A DNA stretch of 64,000 nt. It comes from Clostridium nigeriense. GTDB taxonomy: Bacteria; Bacillota; Clostridia; Clostridiales; Clostridiaceae. A program made the position numbers and the translations under genes. The DNA lies in assembly GCF_900086595.1 (NCBI RefSeq), contig NZ_LT575472.1:634579-698578 (forward strand), given 5' to 3'. The notes beneath the pieces were generated by a model, which had not been told where the DNA came from, ran no database searches, and was given only the letters and a program-made list of their open reading frames with translations. This document shows, piece by piece, positions 26,256 through 35,150 of this stretch; the stretch's first letter is position 1, and each line of letters starts with the position of its first letter.

Positions 26256-26309
26256 AAATTTGTATGTGATTTGATATTAATATTAATTACGTACAAATTT
26301 ATTTTTTTA
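26256..26309 (+). terminator. Terminator after the zinc-ribbon gene
   Basis: AAATTTGTA and TACAAATTT arms with a 27-base AT-rich loop, followed by ATTTTTTTATT. Confidence 0.65.
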
Positions 26310-26441
26310 TTCCTTAGGAAATCATGAGGTTTTTATTTTATTTTTGAATTAAATTCTGAATATTAAATTAATATTTTAATTATAAATTTTAAATTATTAA
26401 TTTTTGGTGTATAATCAAATAAAAAATCAAGGAGATAGGCA

Positions 26442-27515
26442 ATGAATGTTGAGAAAAAAAGAGAATTTATAATAAGTACAATATATGTGCTAATAATCAC
26501 AGCAATAATATACGTAACTATTAAGTATGCTTTAGGATGGTTTTTACCTTTTGTAATAGGTTTTGGAATAGCATTTATGCTAAAGCCATTAATAAACATA
26601 ATTACTAAAAAACTTAAAATTAATAGAAAGATTGTAGCTGGATTAACAGTTTTAATATTCTATGCCACTGTTGGAGCTCTATTTACATTACTTATAGTTA
26701 AACTATCTATTGCATTAAAGGATGTCTTTACAAGGTTACCTAGCATATATGTTAATAGTATAGAGCCAATTCTTATTGAACTTTCTAGTAATATTGAAGA
26801 TATATTAATTAAATTAGATCCTACACTAATGGATGCTATTAGAGAGATGATTTCTTCTTTAATGGAATCATTAGGAACAATTATATCTAGTATATCTTCT
26901 GGAGTAGTATCATTTATTTCATCTACAGTATCTGTAGTGCCAAGTTTCTTTGTAATTGTAATATTTACTATTATATCTTCCTTTTTCTTTGCAATGGATT
27001 ATATTAATATTACAAGCTTTATAACTAGGCAATTTTCAAATAAATCAAGTAGTATAATTTTTGATGTTAAAAATTATATTGTAGGAACATTATTTAGACT
27101 TGCAAAGGCATATTCAATTTTAATAACTATAACATTTGTAGAGTTATCAATAGGTTTATCTATATTAAAAATAGAAAATGCAGTATCTGTAGCATTAATA
27201 ATTGCTTGTGTTGATATATTACCTGTACTGGGAACTGGTGGTATAGTAATACCTTGGATATTTATAGAATTATTTAAGGGAAATGTCCCTTTAGCCATAG
27301 GCCTAACAATAATTTATGTATTTATCACAGTTGTTAGAAATATTCTTGAACCTAAGATAGTTGGAGAGCAAATAGGATTGCATCCATTAATAATGTTAAT
27401 TTGTATGTTTATTGGAGTTAAATTATTTGGATTCTTAGGATTATTTGTATTACCAATTATAGTTATAATATTAAAAAATTTGAATGATAGTGGAAAAATT
27501 AAAATATTTAAATAA
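26442..27515 (+). CDS. ytvI: AI-2E-family membrane protein, sporulation protein YtvI-like
   Basis: A 357-residue polytopic membrane protein of the AI-2E/PerM family. It has about eight transmembrane helices: two at the N-terminus, one near residue 70, a long amphipathic extracytoplasmic stretch (about 90-150), then a cluster up to the end. The C-terminal signature DILPVLGTGGIVIPW and EPKIVGEQIGLHPL is that of YtvI, a sporulation membrane protein in spore-formers whose role is still unclear. The start ATG follows CAAGGAGAT, and the gene appears monocistronic. Confidence 0.82.
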   Translation: MNVEKKREFIISTIYVLIITAIIYVTIKYALGWFLPFVIGFGIAFMLKPLINIITKKLKINRKIVAGLTVLIFYATVGALFTLLIVKLSIALKDVFTRLPSIYVNSIEPILIELSSNIEDILIKLDPTLMDAIREMISSLMESLGTIISSISSGVVSFISSTVSVVPSFFVIVIFTIISSFFFAMDYINITSFITRQFSNKSSSIIFDVKNYIVGTLFRLAKAYSILITITFVELSIGLSILKIENAVSVALIIACVDILPVLGTGGIVIPWIFIELFKGNVPLAIGLTIIYVFITVVRNILEPKIVGEQIGLHPLIMLICMFIGVKLFGFLGLFVLPIIVIILKNLNDSGKIKIFK

Positions 27516-27656
27516 TTTTATATTATTTCCATAAAAAACAACTAAGATTAATATTAAGTTTAATTAGTTTAATAAGGAAAATAATGAAAGATATAAGTTT
27601 GTTTTTTTAGAAATAAAGTATTATCATTAGATTATAAAAAAGTGAGGTGAAAATCT

Positions 27657-28250
27657 ATGATGATGAATACTCACAAGGCTTTAGCAAATTTCTTTATTAG
27701 TAATATTGATGATGATAAAGTCTTTCTAATAAATGATGGACATTTTATATGGGGAAATCTAAAGCCAGACTCAGCATCAAAATATAAATTTAAAAAACAT
27801 TATATAGATGAAAGTTTTGACATGATAGTTAATAAGATAAAATTTTTATCTTCATTGTCTTTAGATGATATTTATAAAAGATATACAATAAATAAGTTTA
27901 ATCAAGAACTAGGAGTAATATGTCATTTTTTATGTGATTATTTCTGTGTACCACATTATCAAAGATGGGAATTTAAAAGTCCAGGAGCTGTTAAGGATCA
28001 TGTTTTATATGAAAATGACTTAAATAAGTTTTCTAAATTTTATACAGCTAGAAAAGATATAAATACTGTATTAACTTCTCAAGATATAAAATTGTATATA
28101 ATTAAATTACAAAAAGAATATGACGGAAGAGTTGCTTATGAAAAAGACTTAGAATATGCAAGTCATATATGTAATACAGTAATAAATATGATTTTAGAAG
28201 AAGTTATAATAAATCAAAAGTTAAAAAATCATATTGCATTAGTTATTTAA
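27657..28250 (+). CDS. Zinc-dependent phospholipase C-like protein
   Basis: A 197-residue protein with the histidine pattern of the zinc-dependent phospholipase C/S1 nuclease fold: NTHKALANFF near the start, INDGHFIWGN, and GVICHFLCDYFCVPHYQRW (about residues 98-116), which would bind zinc. There is no signal peptide, so it would be cytosolic, unlike the secreted alpha-toxin. Length is shorter than secreted enzymes (about 380). The start site is preceded by GTGAGGTG. Its substrate is unknown. A clean terminator follows directly. Confidence 0.72.
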   Translation: MMMNTHKALANFFISNIDDDKVFLINDGHFIWGNLKPDSASKYKFKKHYIDESFDMIVNKIKFLSSLSLDDIYKRYTINKFNQELGVICHFLCDYFCVPHYQRWEFKSPGAVKDHVLYENDLNKFSKFYTARKDINTVLTSQDIKLYIIKLQKEYDGRVAYEKDLEYASHICNTVINMILEEVIINQKLKNHIALVI

Positions 28251-28280
28251 AAGATGCTATCTCTAAGATAGCATCTTTTT
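28251..28280 (+). terminator. Terminator after the phospholipase-C-like gene
   Basis: AAGATGCTATCT and AGATAGCATCTT form a 12-bp stem with a 3-base loop, followed by TTTTT. Confidence 0.9.
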
Positions 28281-28358
28281 ACTTTTATAGAACTAAATTT
28301 TATGAATAAAATCAATAAAAAAAACTCCTAATAATATTAAATATATTATTAAATATTA

Positions 28359-28388
28359 TTGACAAAAGTAGAAAGCCAAGCATATAAT
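28359..28388 (+). promoter_or_regulatory. Promoter of the cad-like operon
   Basis: TTGACA (28359-28364), an 18-base spacer and TATAAT (28383-28388) lie directly upstream of an ArsR-type operator. Confidence 0.85.
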
Positions 28389-28401
28389 AATATCAAAAGA
28401 A

Positions 28402-28423
28402 CATATGAACAATTATTCATATG
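28402..28423. promoter_or_regulatory. ArsR/SmtB-family operator
   Basis: Arms CATATGAA and TTCATATG (8 bp, perfect) flank CAATTA. This matches the TATGAA-type operators of CzrA and CadC. It lies 14-35 bases after the -10, covering the start of transcription, so the repressor would block initiation until metal binds. Confidence 0.75.
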
Positions 28424-28446
28424 ATAAAATGAATGGAGGAGAAATT

Positions 28447-28806
28447 ATGGGTGATAATAAAATAGAAAGTTGTAATTGTACCATAATTCACAAAGATGTT
28501 GTAGAAAAAGTAAAAGAAAGTTTACCAGAGGAAGAAATATTATATGATTTAGCTGACTTTTTTAAGGCTTTTAGTGACTCTACTAGAATAAAAATTTTAC
28601 ATGCTTTATTTAAAGAGGAATTATGTGTTTGTGACTTGGCAGCTCTATTAGATATGACTCAATCAGCAATTTCTCATCAATTAAGAGTTTTAAAAAATAG
28701 CAGGTTAGTTAAGTTTAGAAGAGATGGAAAAGTAATATATTACTCATTAGCAGATGAGCATATAAAGCATATATTTGATGAAGGATTTAAGCATATATTA
28801 GAATAA
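28447..28806 (+). CDS. ArsR/SmtB-family metal-sensing repressor, CadC-like
   Basis: This 119-residue winged-helix repressor probably controls itself and the following efflux ATPase. The helix-turn-helix with MTQSAISHQLRVLKNSRLVK recognises DNA. ELCVCDL (about residues 58-64) together with C9 and C11 near the N-terminus gives the four-cysteine site of CadC, which senses Cd, Pb or Zn. A second alpha5-type site may exist in DEHIKHIFDEGFKH. ATG 28447 follows ATGGAGGAG; an in-frame ATG at 28405 lies inside the operator and is rejected. Confidence 0.9.
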   Translation: MGDNKIESCNCTIIHKDVVEKVKESLPEEEILYDLADFFKAFSDSTRIKILHALFKEELCVCDLAALLDMTQSAISHQLRVLKNSRLVKFRRDGKVIYYSLADEHIKHIFDEGFKHILE

Positions 28807-28822
28807 GAAAGTGGTGAGATGT

Positions 28823-31072
28823 ATGAGTAAAAAAGAAATAAGATTAGTACTTTCAGGATTAACCTGTGCTAATTGCGCAAACAAAATTGAAAATAAAGTA
28901 AATAATTTAGATGGAGTTAAGGAAGCAAATTTAAATTTTACTACATCTACATTAATAATTGAAAGTGATGGAAGCACAGAAAAAAGCGATATTATAGTAA
29001 AGGCTAAAGAAATAATAAATAAACTTGAACCAGAAGTTAAGGTTTATGATAAAGATGAAATAAATATTGAAGTTAAGAGTATAAATAGATGTAATGATGG
29101 AAAGTGTTCATTAGAACATGAAAGTGATAAAGATAGTCATAATCATAATGAAAATCATGGACATACTTCCCATAAGCAGCATTCCCATTCTCATGAAGAA
29201 TCTCATGAACATTCCCATGAACATTCCCATAGTGATCCAGTTACACTAAAAGAAAATTTAAGATTAATAATTGGAGCTATAATTTTTATAGTAGCAGCTT
29301 TGTTAGATAGGGATTCAGTAATAACAATAGCATTATTTATATTAAGTTATTTATTAATAGGTGGAAAAGTACTTTTAACAGCAATTAAGAATATAGGAAG
29401 AGGAGAAGTATTTGATGAAAACTTCTTAATGACTGTAGCTACCTTAGGAGCTTTCTTTATTGGAGAATATCCAGAGGGTGTAGCAGTTATGTTATTCTAT
29501 GAAATAGGAGAGTTATTCCAATCCTATGCAGTTAATAAGTCAAGAAAGTCAATAACATCTCTTATGAATATTAGAGCAGAGTATGCTAATGTAATAAGGG
29601 GAGAAAAAGAAGAAAAGGTAAATCCTGAAACTGTAAATATAGATGAAATAATAGTTGTTAAACCAGGAGAGAGAGTTCCTTTAGATGGAATCATTACAGA
29701 AGGAACAAGTTTTGTTGATACTTCAGCTCTTACAGGAGAATCAGTTCCTAGAGAAATAGCAAAGGGAGAAGAAATTTTAGCTGGTTTTATAAATACAAAT
29801 GGAGTTTTAAAAATTAAAGTAACCAAGAGTTTTAAGGAATCTACTGTTTCTAGAATATTAGAATTAGTTGAAAATGCTTCTAATAAGAAGGCTCCTACTG
29901 AAAAATTTATTACTAAATTTGCAAGATATTATACTCCGGTAGTAGTTTTCTCAGCAATTGCTTTAGCTGTTATACCTCCATTAGTAATAAAAGATGCAAG
30001 CTTTAATGAATGGCTTTCTAGAGCATTAATTTTCTTAGTTGTATCTTGTCCATGTGCTTTAGTTGTATCTATTCCACTTGGATTATTTGCAGGAATTGGC
30101 GGAGCATCAAGAAAAGGTATATTAGTAAAGGGTGGAAATTATTTAGAAGCTTTAAAGGATATAAATACAGTTGTTTTTGATAAGACTGGAACTTTAACTA
30201 AGGGAGTATTTAAAGTAACAGAAGTTAATAATGTAAATATAGAAAAAGAAGAGCTTTTAAGAATAGCAGCAATTTCAGAGAGTTTATCTAACCATCCAAT
30301 AGCACAATCTATAATAAAGGAATATGGTAAAGAAGTAGATTCTAAAAAATTAAATAATTACAAAGAAATTTCTGGACATGGAGTTAAAACTTTATTAGAA
30401 GATAAACAAGTGTTAGTTGGTAACTATAAGTTAATGGAAAAGTTCAATATTAAATATGATAAAATTAATTCTATTGGAACAATAGTTCATGTAGCTATAG
30501 ATAATGAATATAAAGGAAATATAGTAATTTCTGATGAAATTAAAGAAGGTTCTAGGGATGCAATAAAGGGATTAAAAGAAATTGGTGTTTCACAAACTAT
30601 AATGTTAACTGGAGATAATAAAAATGTAGCAGAAAAAGTTTCAAACCTAGTAGGAGTTGATAAAGTATATTCTGAATTATTACCAGGAGACAAGGTGGAA
30701 AAAGTAGAAGAAATAATTAATGGTAATAGATCTAAAGGGAAAGTTATTTTCGTTGGAGATGGAATAAATGATGCGCCAGTATTAGCAAGGGCAGATATTG
30801 GAGTTGCTATGGGTGGTATAGGCTCAGATGCAGCTATTGAAGCAGCAGATGTAGTTTTAATGAAGGATGATCCAGAAGCTTTAGTATCAGCTATAAAGGT
30901 AGCTAGAAAAACTAACAAGATATTATGGCAAAATATAATTTTTGCCTTAGGAGTAAAAATATTAGTAATGGTTTTAGGAGCTTTAGGTATGGCCAATATG
31001 TGGGAAGCAGTATTTGCAGATGTTGGAGTAACAGTAATTGCAGTTATAAACTCAACAAGATGTTTGAAATAA
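28823..31072 (+). CDS. cadA: Cadmium/zinc-exporting P1B-type ATPase
   Basis: This 749-residue P1B ATPase exports Cd2+, Zn2+ or Pb2+. It begins with a heavy-metal-associated domain with GLTCANCANKIE, followed by a histidine-rich stretch (about residues 106-137, repeated HSHEE/HEHSH) likely to bind zinc. Membrane helices follow, with the SCPCALV ion-binding motif, phosphorylation site FDKTGTLT, the SNHPIAQSI nucleotide motif and GDGINDAP. ATG 28823 follows GGTGAG; the GTG codons at 28811 lack spacing. It begins 16 bases after the repressor gene in one operon. The name cadA is used for the group; the true metal is not shown by sequence. Confidence 0.93.
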   Translation: MSKKEIRLVLSGLTCANCANKIENKVNNLDGVKEANLNFTTSTLIIESDGSTEKSDIIVKAKEIINKLEPEVKVYDKDEINIEVKSINRCNDGKCSLEHESDKDSHNHNENHGHTSHKQHSHSHEESHEHSHEHSHSDPVTLKENLRLIIGAIIFIVAALLDRDSVITIALFILSYLLIGGKVLLTAIKNIGRGEVFDENFLMTVATLGAFFIGEYPEGVAVMLFYEIGELFQSYAVNKSRKSITSLMNIRAEYANVIRGEKEEKVNPETVNIDEIIVVKPGERVPLDGIITEGTSFVDTSALTGESVPREIAKGEEILAGFINTNGVLKIKVTKSFKESTVSRILELVENASNKKAPTEKFITKFARYYTPVVVFSAIALAVIPPLVIKDASFNEWLSRALIFLVVSCPCALVVSIPLGLFAGIGGASRKGILVKGGNYLEALKDINTVVFDKTGTLTKGVFKVTEVNNVNIEKEELLRIAAISESLSNHPIAQSIIKEYGKEVDSKKLNNYKEISGHGVKTLLEDKQVLVGNYKLMEKFNIKYDKINSIGTIVHVAIDNEYKGNIVISDEIKEGSRDAIKGLKEIGVSQTIMLTGDNKNVAEKVSNLVGVDKVYSELLPGDKVEKVEEIINGNRSKGKVIFVGDGINDAPVLARADIGVAMGGIGSDAAIEAADVVLMKDDPEALVSAIKVARKTNKILWQNIIFALGVKILVMVLGALGMANMWEAVFADVGVTVIAVINSTRCLK

Positions 31073-31113
31073 GTTTCTTGTTTTTTACAAAATTATATGG
31101 AAGTATTTTTTTA

Positions 31114-31142
31114 TTGACAAATTTCATCATTTTAAATATAAT
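31114..31142 (+). promoter_or_regulatory. Consensus promoter of the 31.15-kb RNA
   Basis: TTGACA (31114-31119), a 17-base spacer and TATAAT (31137-31142) match consensus exactly. No gene with a ribosome site follows for 340 bases. Confidence 0.85.
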
Positions 31143-31148
31143 TATTTG

Positions 31149-31272
31149 AGTTGAGAACATTCAGGCATAAGGGAAGCATATAAGATCATTTACTTGATTA
31201 CAAGGCAATGCTTTGTAAAGTTAAGACTTATGTATAACGCATCTGCTACGTTATACATAAGTCTAATTTTTT
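31149..31272 (+). ncRNA. Candidate small non-coding RNA
   Basis: A perfect promoter ends at 31142, and a strong terminator lies at 31224-31264: a 16-bp perfect stem, 9-base loop and seven T residues. The roughly 120-base transcript between has no ORF with a ribosome site. The 5' part can fold through AAGCAT/ATGCTT, and GCATAAG can pair with CTTATG in the terminator stem, so a switch between two folds is possible. It lies in the 416-base gap between cadA and rex; the rest of the gap (31273-31488) is AT-rich with only a weak promoter for rex. I do not recognise it as a known RNA class. Confidence 0.65.
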
Positions 31273-31488
31273 TAATATTTATAAGGAATTTTTTAATTAA
31301 AATAAAAATTTATCTTTTTAAGTATTAAAAAGATTGAGAAAAATTTAACTTACTAACAATTTACATAAAATACTTTGTGAAATACATAACCGAAGTTGTT
31401 TTAAAATCTAATCAAAAGTGGTAAAATAATAATATGTATGAATAAAGACGATTGAATTTAAGAAAAAAGAGAATTAGGAGAAAGAATT

Positions 31489-32139
31489 ATGGATAAGAAA
31501 AAAAATATTTCAATGGCCGTAATTAAGAGGTTACCAAAATATCACAGATATTTGCAAGAATTATTGAAAAATGATGTAGATAGAATATCTTCAAAAGAAT
31601 TAGGAGAAAAAATAGGTTTTACTGCATCTCAAATAAGACAAGATTTAAATTGTTTTGGGGATTTTGGACAGCAAGGATACGGATACAATGTTAAAGATCT
31701 TTATAATCAAATTAGCTTAATTTTAGGGCTAAATAGAGAGTATAAAGGTATAATACTTGGTGCGGGAAACATAGGGCAAGCAATTGCTAATTATAGCAGA
31801 TTTGCTCAAGTAGGGTTAGATATAGTGGCTATATTTGATGCTAATCCAAAATTAATAGGAATGAGAATAAGAGATATAGAAATTCAAGATATTGATAATC
31901 TAAGAAATTACTTATTAGGAAATTCAGTAGATATTGGTATAATATGTGTACCAAGAATAAATGCACAAAAGGTATGCGATGCCTTAGTAGAAAATGGAGT
32001 AACTGGAATATGGAATTTTGCACCTGTGGATTTAGTGGTGCCTGAAGATGTTACAGTTGAAAATGTACATTTATCAGAAAGTTTATTAACATTAATATAC
32101 TTATTAAATGATAAAGAGGAGTCTAGAGAAGAACTTTAG
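31489..32139 (+). CDS. rex: Redox-sensing transcriptional repressor Rex
   Basis: Rex senses the NADH/NAD+ ratio and releases its operators when NADH is high. The 216-residue protein has an N-terminal winged helix (KRLPKYHRYL, then FTASQIRQDLNCFGDFGQQG) and a Rossmann domain with GAGNIGQAI (about residue 90). The C-terminal helix for domain-swapped dimerisation is present. The start follows AGGAGAAAG. It stands directly before the butyryl-CoA operon, a typical clostridial arrangement, with a Rex-like operator between. Confidence 0.96.
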   Translation: MDKKKNISMAVIKRLPKYHRYLQELLKNDVDRISSKELGEKIGFTASQIRQDLNCFGDFGQQGYGYNVKDLYNQISLILGLNREYKGIILGAGNIGQAIANYSRFAQVGLDIVAIFDANPKLIGMRIRDIEIQDIDNLRNYLLGNSVDIGIICVPRINAQKVCDALVENGVTGIWNFAPVDLVVPEDVTVENVHLSESLLTLIYLLNDKEESREEL

Positions 32140-32198
32140 AGGATTACCTTAAATTAGAAATATATATTGCAAAAGAATTTTTAAAAGATTATAATTAT

Positions 32199-32229
32199 AA
32201 TTGAAGCCAATGCTTCAATTATTTTTTTT
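32199..32229 (+). terminator. Terminator after rex
   Basis: AATTGAAGC and GCTTCAATT arms with a 4-base loop run into ATTTTTTTT, so crt needs its own promoter. Confidence 0.88.
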
Positions 32230-32234
32230 ATTAA

Positions 32235-32252
32235 TTGTTAATCTTATAACAA
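32235..32252. promoter_or_regulatory. Rex operator before crt
   Basis: TTGTTAATCTTATAACAA matches the Rex consensus TTGTTAAnnnnTTAACAA with one mismatch. It lies 70-87 bases before crt and upstream of a -10 (TATAAT, 32291-32296). Confidence 0.8.
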
Positions 32253-32321
32253 TTAATAAAATTAAATGCATATTTGAGATGTCAAACCAGTATAATTATG
32301 GTTAAAAGGGAGGACTTTGTC

Positions 32322-33104
32322 ATGGAATTAAAAAATATAATTCTTGAAAAAGAAGGACATTTAGCTATTGTTACAATCAATAGGCCTAAAGCATTAAATG
32401 CTTTGAACTCTGATACTTTAAAGGATTTAGATGTAGTATTAGATGACCTAGAAAATGATAACAATATCTATTCTGTTATTTTAACAGGTTCTGGTGAAAA
32501 AGCATTTGTTGCCGGTGCTGATATATCAGAAATGAAAGATTTATCTGAAGAAGAAGGAAGAAAATTTGGACTTTTAGGAAATAGAGTTTTCAGAAGATTA
32601 GAAAAATTGGACAAGCCTGTAATTGCAGCTGTATCAGGATTTGCTCTTGGTGGCGGATGTGAATTAGCTATGGCATGTGACATTAGAATAGCTTCAGAAA
32701 AGGCTAAGTTTGCTCAACCTGAAGCAGGACTTGGAATAACTCCAGGTTTTGGTGGAACTCAAAGATTACCAAGATTAGTAGGGGAAGGTAAGGCTAAAGA
32801 GCTTATTTATACATGTGCAACTATAAAGGCAGATGAAGCTTTAAGAATTGGATTAGTAAATAAGGTTGTACCACTTGAAAACTTAATGGATGAAGCAAGA
32901 AATATGGCAAATGCAATTATGGCAAATGCTCCAATAGCAGTTAAGCTATGTAAGGATGCTATAAATAGAGGAATGCAAGTGGATATAGATGAAGCAATTG
33001 AAATAGAGGCAGAGGATTTTGGAAAATGTTTTGCAACTGAAGATCAAAAAGAAGGAATGACTGCTTTTATGGAAAGAAGAGCTAAAAATTTTTCAAATAA
33101 ATAG
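32322..33104 (+). CDS. crt: 3-hydroxybutyryl-CoA dehydratase (crotonase)
   Basis: Removes water from 3-hydroxybutyryl-CoA to give crotonyl-CoA in butyrate formation. This 260-residue enoyl-CoA hydratase family member has the oxyanion-hole segment FVAGADISEM and the signature VSGFALGGGCELAMACDI. The glutamates expected for catalysis are in GGGCELA and in QPEAGLGITPGFGGTQRL. ATG 32322 follows GGGAGGA; an in-frame ATG at 32274 lies in the promoter region and is rejected. First gene of crt-bcd-etfB-etfA-hbd. Confidence 0.95.
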   Translation: MELKNIILEKEGHLAIVTINRPKALNALNSDTLKDLDVVLDDLENDNNIYSVILTGSGEKAFVAGADISEMKDLSEEEGRKFGLLGNRVFRRLEKLDKPVIAAVSGFALGGGCELAMACDIRIASEKAKFAQPEAGLGITPGFGGTQRLPRLVGEGKAKELIYTCATIKADEALRIGLVNKVVPLENLMDEARNMANAIMANAPIAVKLCKDAINRGMQVDIDEAIEIEAEDFGKCFATEDQKEGMTAFMERRAKNFSNK

Positions 33105-33195
33105 TCGGAAAAAATAGAATATATTAAAATATTATAAAAATTCAAAATTGAACTAAGTTTCAAGAAAAGGGTACAATATGGAGGAGGTATAATTA

Positions 33196-34335
33196 ATGAA
33201 TTTTCAATTAACTAGAGAACAAGAATTAGTAAAAAAAATGGTTAGAGAATTCGCTTTGAATGAAGTTAAACCAATAGCTGCTGAAATTGATGAAACAGAA
33301 AGATTTCCTATGGAAAATGTTGAAAAGATGGCTAAGCTTGGAATGTTAGGAATACCATTTTCAAAAGAATATGGTGGAGCTGGTGGAGACACCCTTTCAT
33401 ATATATTAGCAGTAGAGGAATTATCTAAGGTATGTGGAACAACTGGGGTTATAGTTTCTGCTCATACTTCACTATGCGCTTCTTTAATAGATCAATTTGG
33501 TACTAAGGAGCAAAAGGAAAAGTATTTAACAGATTTAGCAACAGGTAAAAAATTAGGTGCTTTTGGATTAACTGAACCAGGTGCAGGAACAGATGCAGCA
33601 GGACAACAAACTGTAGCTGTTTTAGAAGGAGACAATTATATATTAAATGGATCAAAGATATTTATCACTAACGGGGGAGTGGCTGATACATTTATTATAT
33701 TTGCAATGACTGATAAGAGTAAGGGTACAAAAGGAATTTCAGCATTTATAGTTGAAAAGGAATTTGAAGGTTTCTCAATTGGAAAGAAAGAAGACAAACT
33801 TGGTATAAGAGGCTCATCAACTACAGAATTAGTAATGAGTAATTGTGTAGTTCCAAAGGAAAATTTAGTTGGACAAGAAGGAAAGGGCTTTGGTATAGCT
33901 ATGAAGACTCTAGATGGAGGAAGAATAGGTATAGCGGCTCAAGCTTTAGGAATAGCTGAAGGAGCTTTTGAAGAAGCTGTAAATTATATGAAGGAAAGAA
34001 AACAGTTCGGAAGACCATTAGCAGCTTTCCAAGGATTACAATGGATGATAGCTGATATGGATACAAAAATTGAAGCAGCGAGACATTTAGTTTATAAAGC
34101 AGCTTGGTTAAAGGATAATAAACAACCGTATTCAGTAGATGCAGCAAGAGCTAAACTTTATGCAGCAGAAGTAGCTATGGATGTTACTACTAAGGCTGTA
34201 CAAATCTTTGGTGGATATGGATACACTAAGGAATATCCAGTTGAAAGAATGATGAGAGATGCTAAGATAACTGAAATATATGAAGGAACTTCAGAAGTTC
34301 AAAAGATGGTTATTTCAGGAAGCGCTTTAAGATAA
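33196..34335 (+). CDS. bcd: Butyryl-CoA dehydrogenase
   Basis: Reduces crotonyl-CoA to butyryl-CoA and, with EtfAB, bifurcates electrons from NADH to ferredoxin. The 379-residue acyl-CoA dehydrogenase carries FAD-binding signatures ([22 protein letters not shown]), the C-terminal [18 protein letters not shown] and the catalytic base glutamate in YEGTSE near residue 366. Its site GGAGGAGG is very strong. It precedes etfB by 14 bases, supporting a stable Bcd-Etf complex. Confidence 0.96.
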   Translation: MNFQLTREQELVKKMVREFALNEVKPIAAEIDETERFPMENVEKMAKLGMLGIPFSKEYGGAGGDTLSYILAVEELSKVCGTTGVIVSAHTSLCASLIDQFGTKEQKEKYLTDLATGKKLGAFGLTEPGAGTDAAGQQTVAVLEGDNYILNGSKIFITNGGVADTFIIFAMTDKSKGTKGISAFIVEKEFEGFSIGKKEDKLGIRGSSTTELVMSNCVVPKENLVGQEGKGFGIAMKTLDGGRIGIAAQALGIAEGAFEEAVNYMKERKQFGRPLAAFQGLQWMIADMDTKIEAARHLVYKAAWLKDNKQPYSVDAARAKLYAAEVAMDVTTKAVQIFGGYGYTKEYPVERMMRDAKITEIYEGTSEVQKMVISGSALR

Positions 34336-34349
34336 GGGGAGGATTTATA

Positions 34350-35129
34350 ATGAATATAGTAGTTTGTTTAAAACAAGTTCCAGATACAACAGCTGTTAAA
34401 ATTGATCCTAAAACAGGAACACTTATAAGAGACGGTGTGCCATCAATAATAAATCCAGAAGATAAGCATGCTTTAGAAGCAGCTTTAACTATAAAAGATA
34501 ATGTTGGAGGAAAGGTAACTGTAATAAGCATGGGACCTCCTCAAGCACAAAGTGCATTAAGAGAAGCTTTATGTATGGGAGCTGATGAAGCTATACTTAT
34601 AACAGATAGAGCTTTTGCTGGTGCTGATACTTTAGCAACTTCCAAAACTTTAGCTGGTGCTTTAAATAAGTTAGAGTATGACATAGTATTTGCAGGAAGA
34701 CAAGCGATAGATGGAGATACAGCTCAAGTTGGACCAGAAATTGCAGAACATTTAGATATACCTCAAGTAACATATGTACAAGATGTAAAGATAGAAGATG
34801 ATGGATTATTAATAAATAGAGCTTTAGAAGATGGATATGAATTAATTAAAGTTCAAGCTCCAGTACTTTTAACAGCTATTAAAGAATTAAATGAGCCAAG
34901 ATATATGAATGTTAGATATATATTTGAAAAAGCAGATAAAGAAGTTCAATTATGGTCAGCAGATGATATTGAAGTTAATAAAGAGGAATTAGGACTTAAG
35001 GGTTCTCCAACTAAGGTTAAGAAAACTATGACCAAGGAAACTAAGGGAGCTGGAGAATTAATAACTGAAAATCCTAAGGAAGCTGTAAAATATGTATTAG
35101 GAAAATTAAAGGAAAAGCACTACATCTAA
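34350..35129 (+). CDS. etfB: Electron transfer flavoprotein, beta subunit
   Basis: This 259-residue subunit pairs with EtfA to carry FAD for the Bcd complex. Features include the CLKQVPDT N-terminus, ALEAALTIKD, the FAGRQAIDGDTAQVGP segment and the conserved LTAIKELNEPRYMN loop (recognition loop near residues 180-200). The start follows AGGGGAGGA. Its position between bcd and etfA is the standard clostridial order. In bifurcating systems the beta subunit holds the electron-splitting FAD; this is known for the family and not provable here. Confidence 0.95.
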   Translation: MNIVVCLKQVPDTTAVKIDPKTGTLIRDGVPSIINPEDKHALEAALTIKDNVGGKVTVISMGPPQAQSALREALCMGADEAILITDRAFAGADTLATSKTLAGALNKLEYDIVFAGRQAIDGDTAQVGPEIAEHLDIPQVTYVQDVKIEDDGLLINRALEDGYELIKVQAPVLLTAIKELNEPRYMNVRYIFEKADKEVQLWSADDIEVNKEELGLKGSPTKVKKTMTKETKGAGELITENPKEAVKYVLGKLKEKHYI

Positions 35130-35150
35130 GATATATGGGAGGTAAAAAAG

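Noticed and set aside
28405..28446. Longer N-terminus of the ArsR regulator from ATG 28405.
   Set aside because: That ATG lies inside the operator palindrome, and ATG 28447 has GGAGG at the right distance.
30487..30996. A long open frame of 169 codons on the minus strand inside cadA.
   Set aside because: It overlaps a well-supported gene in the opposite strand, has no ribosome site and reads as low-complexity sequence; it is a shadow frame.
31194..31356. A TTG-started frame and a 9-codon ATG frame within the 31.15-kb RNA.
   Set aside because: Neither has a properly spaced ribosome site; the longer one reads through the terminator into AT-rich DNA.
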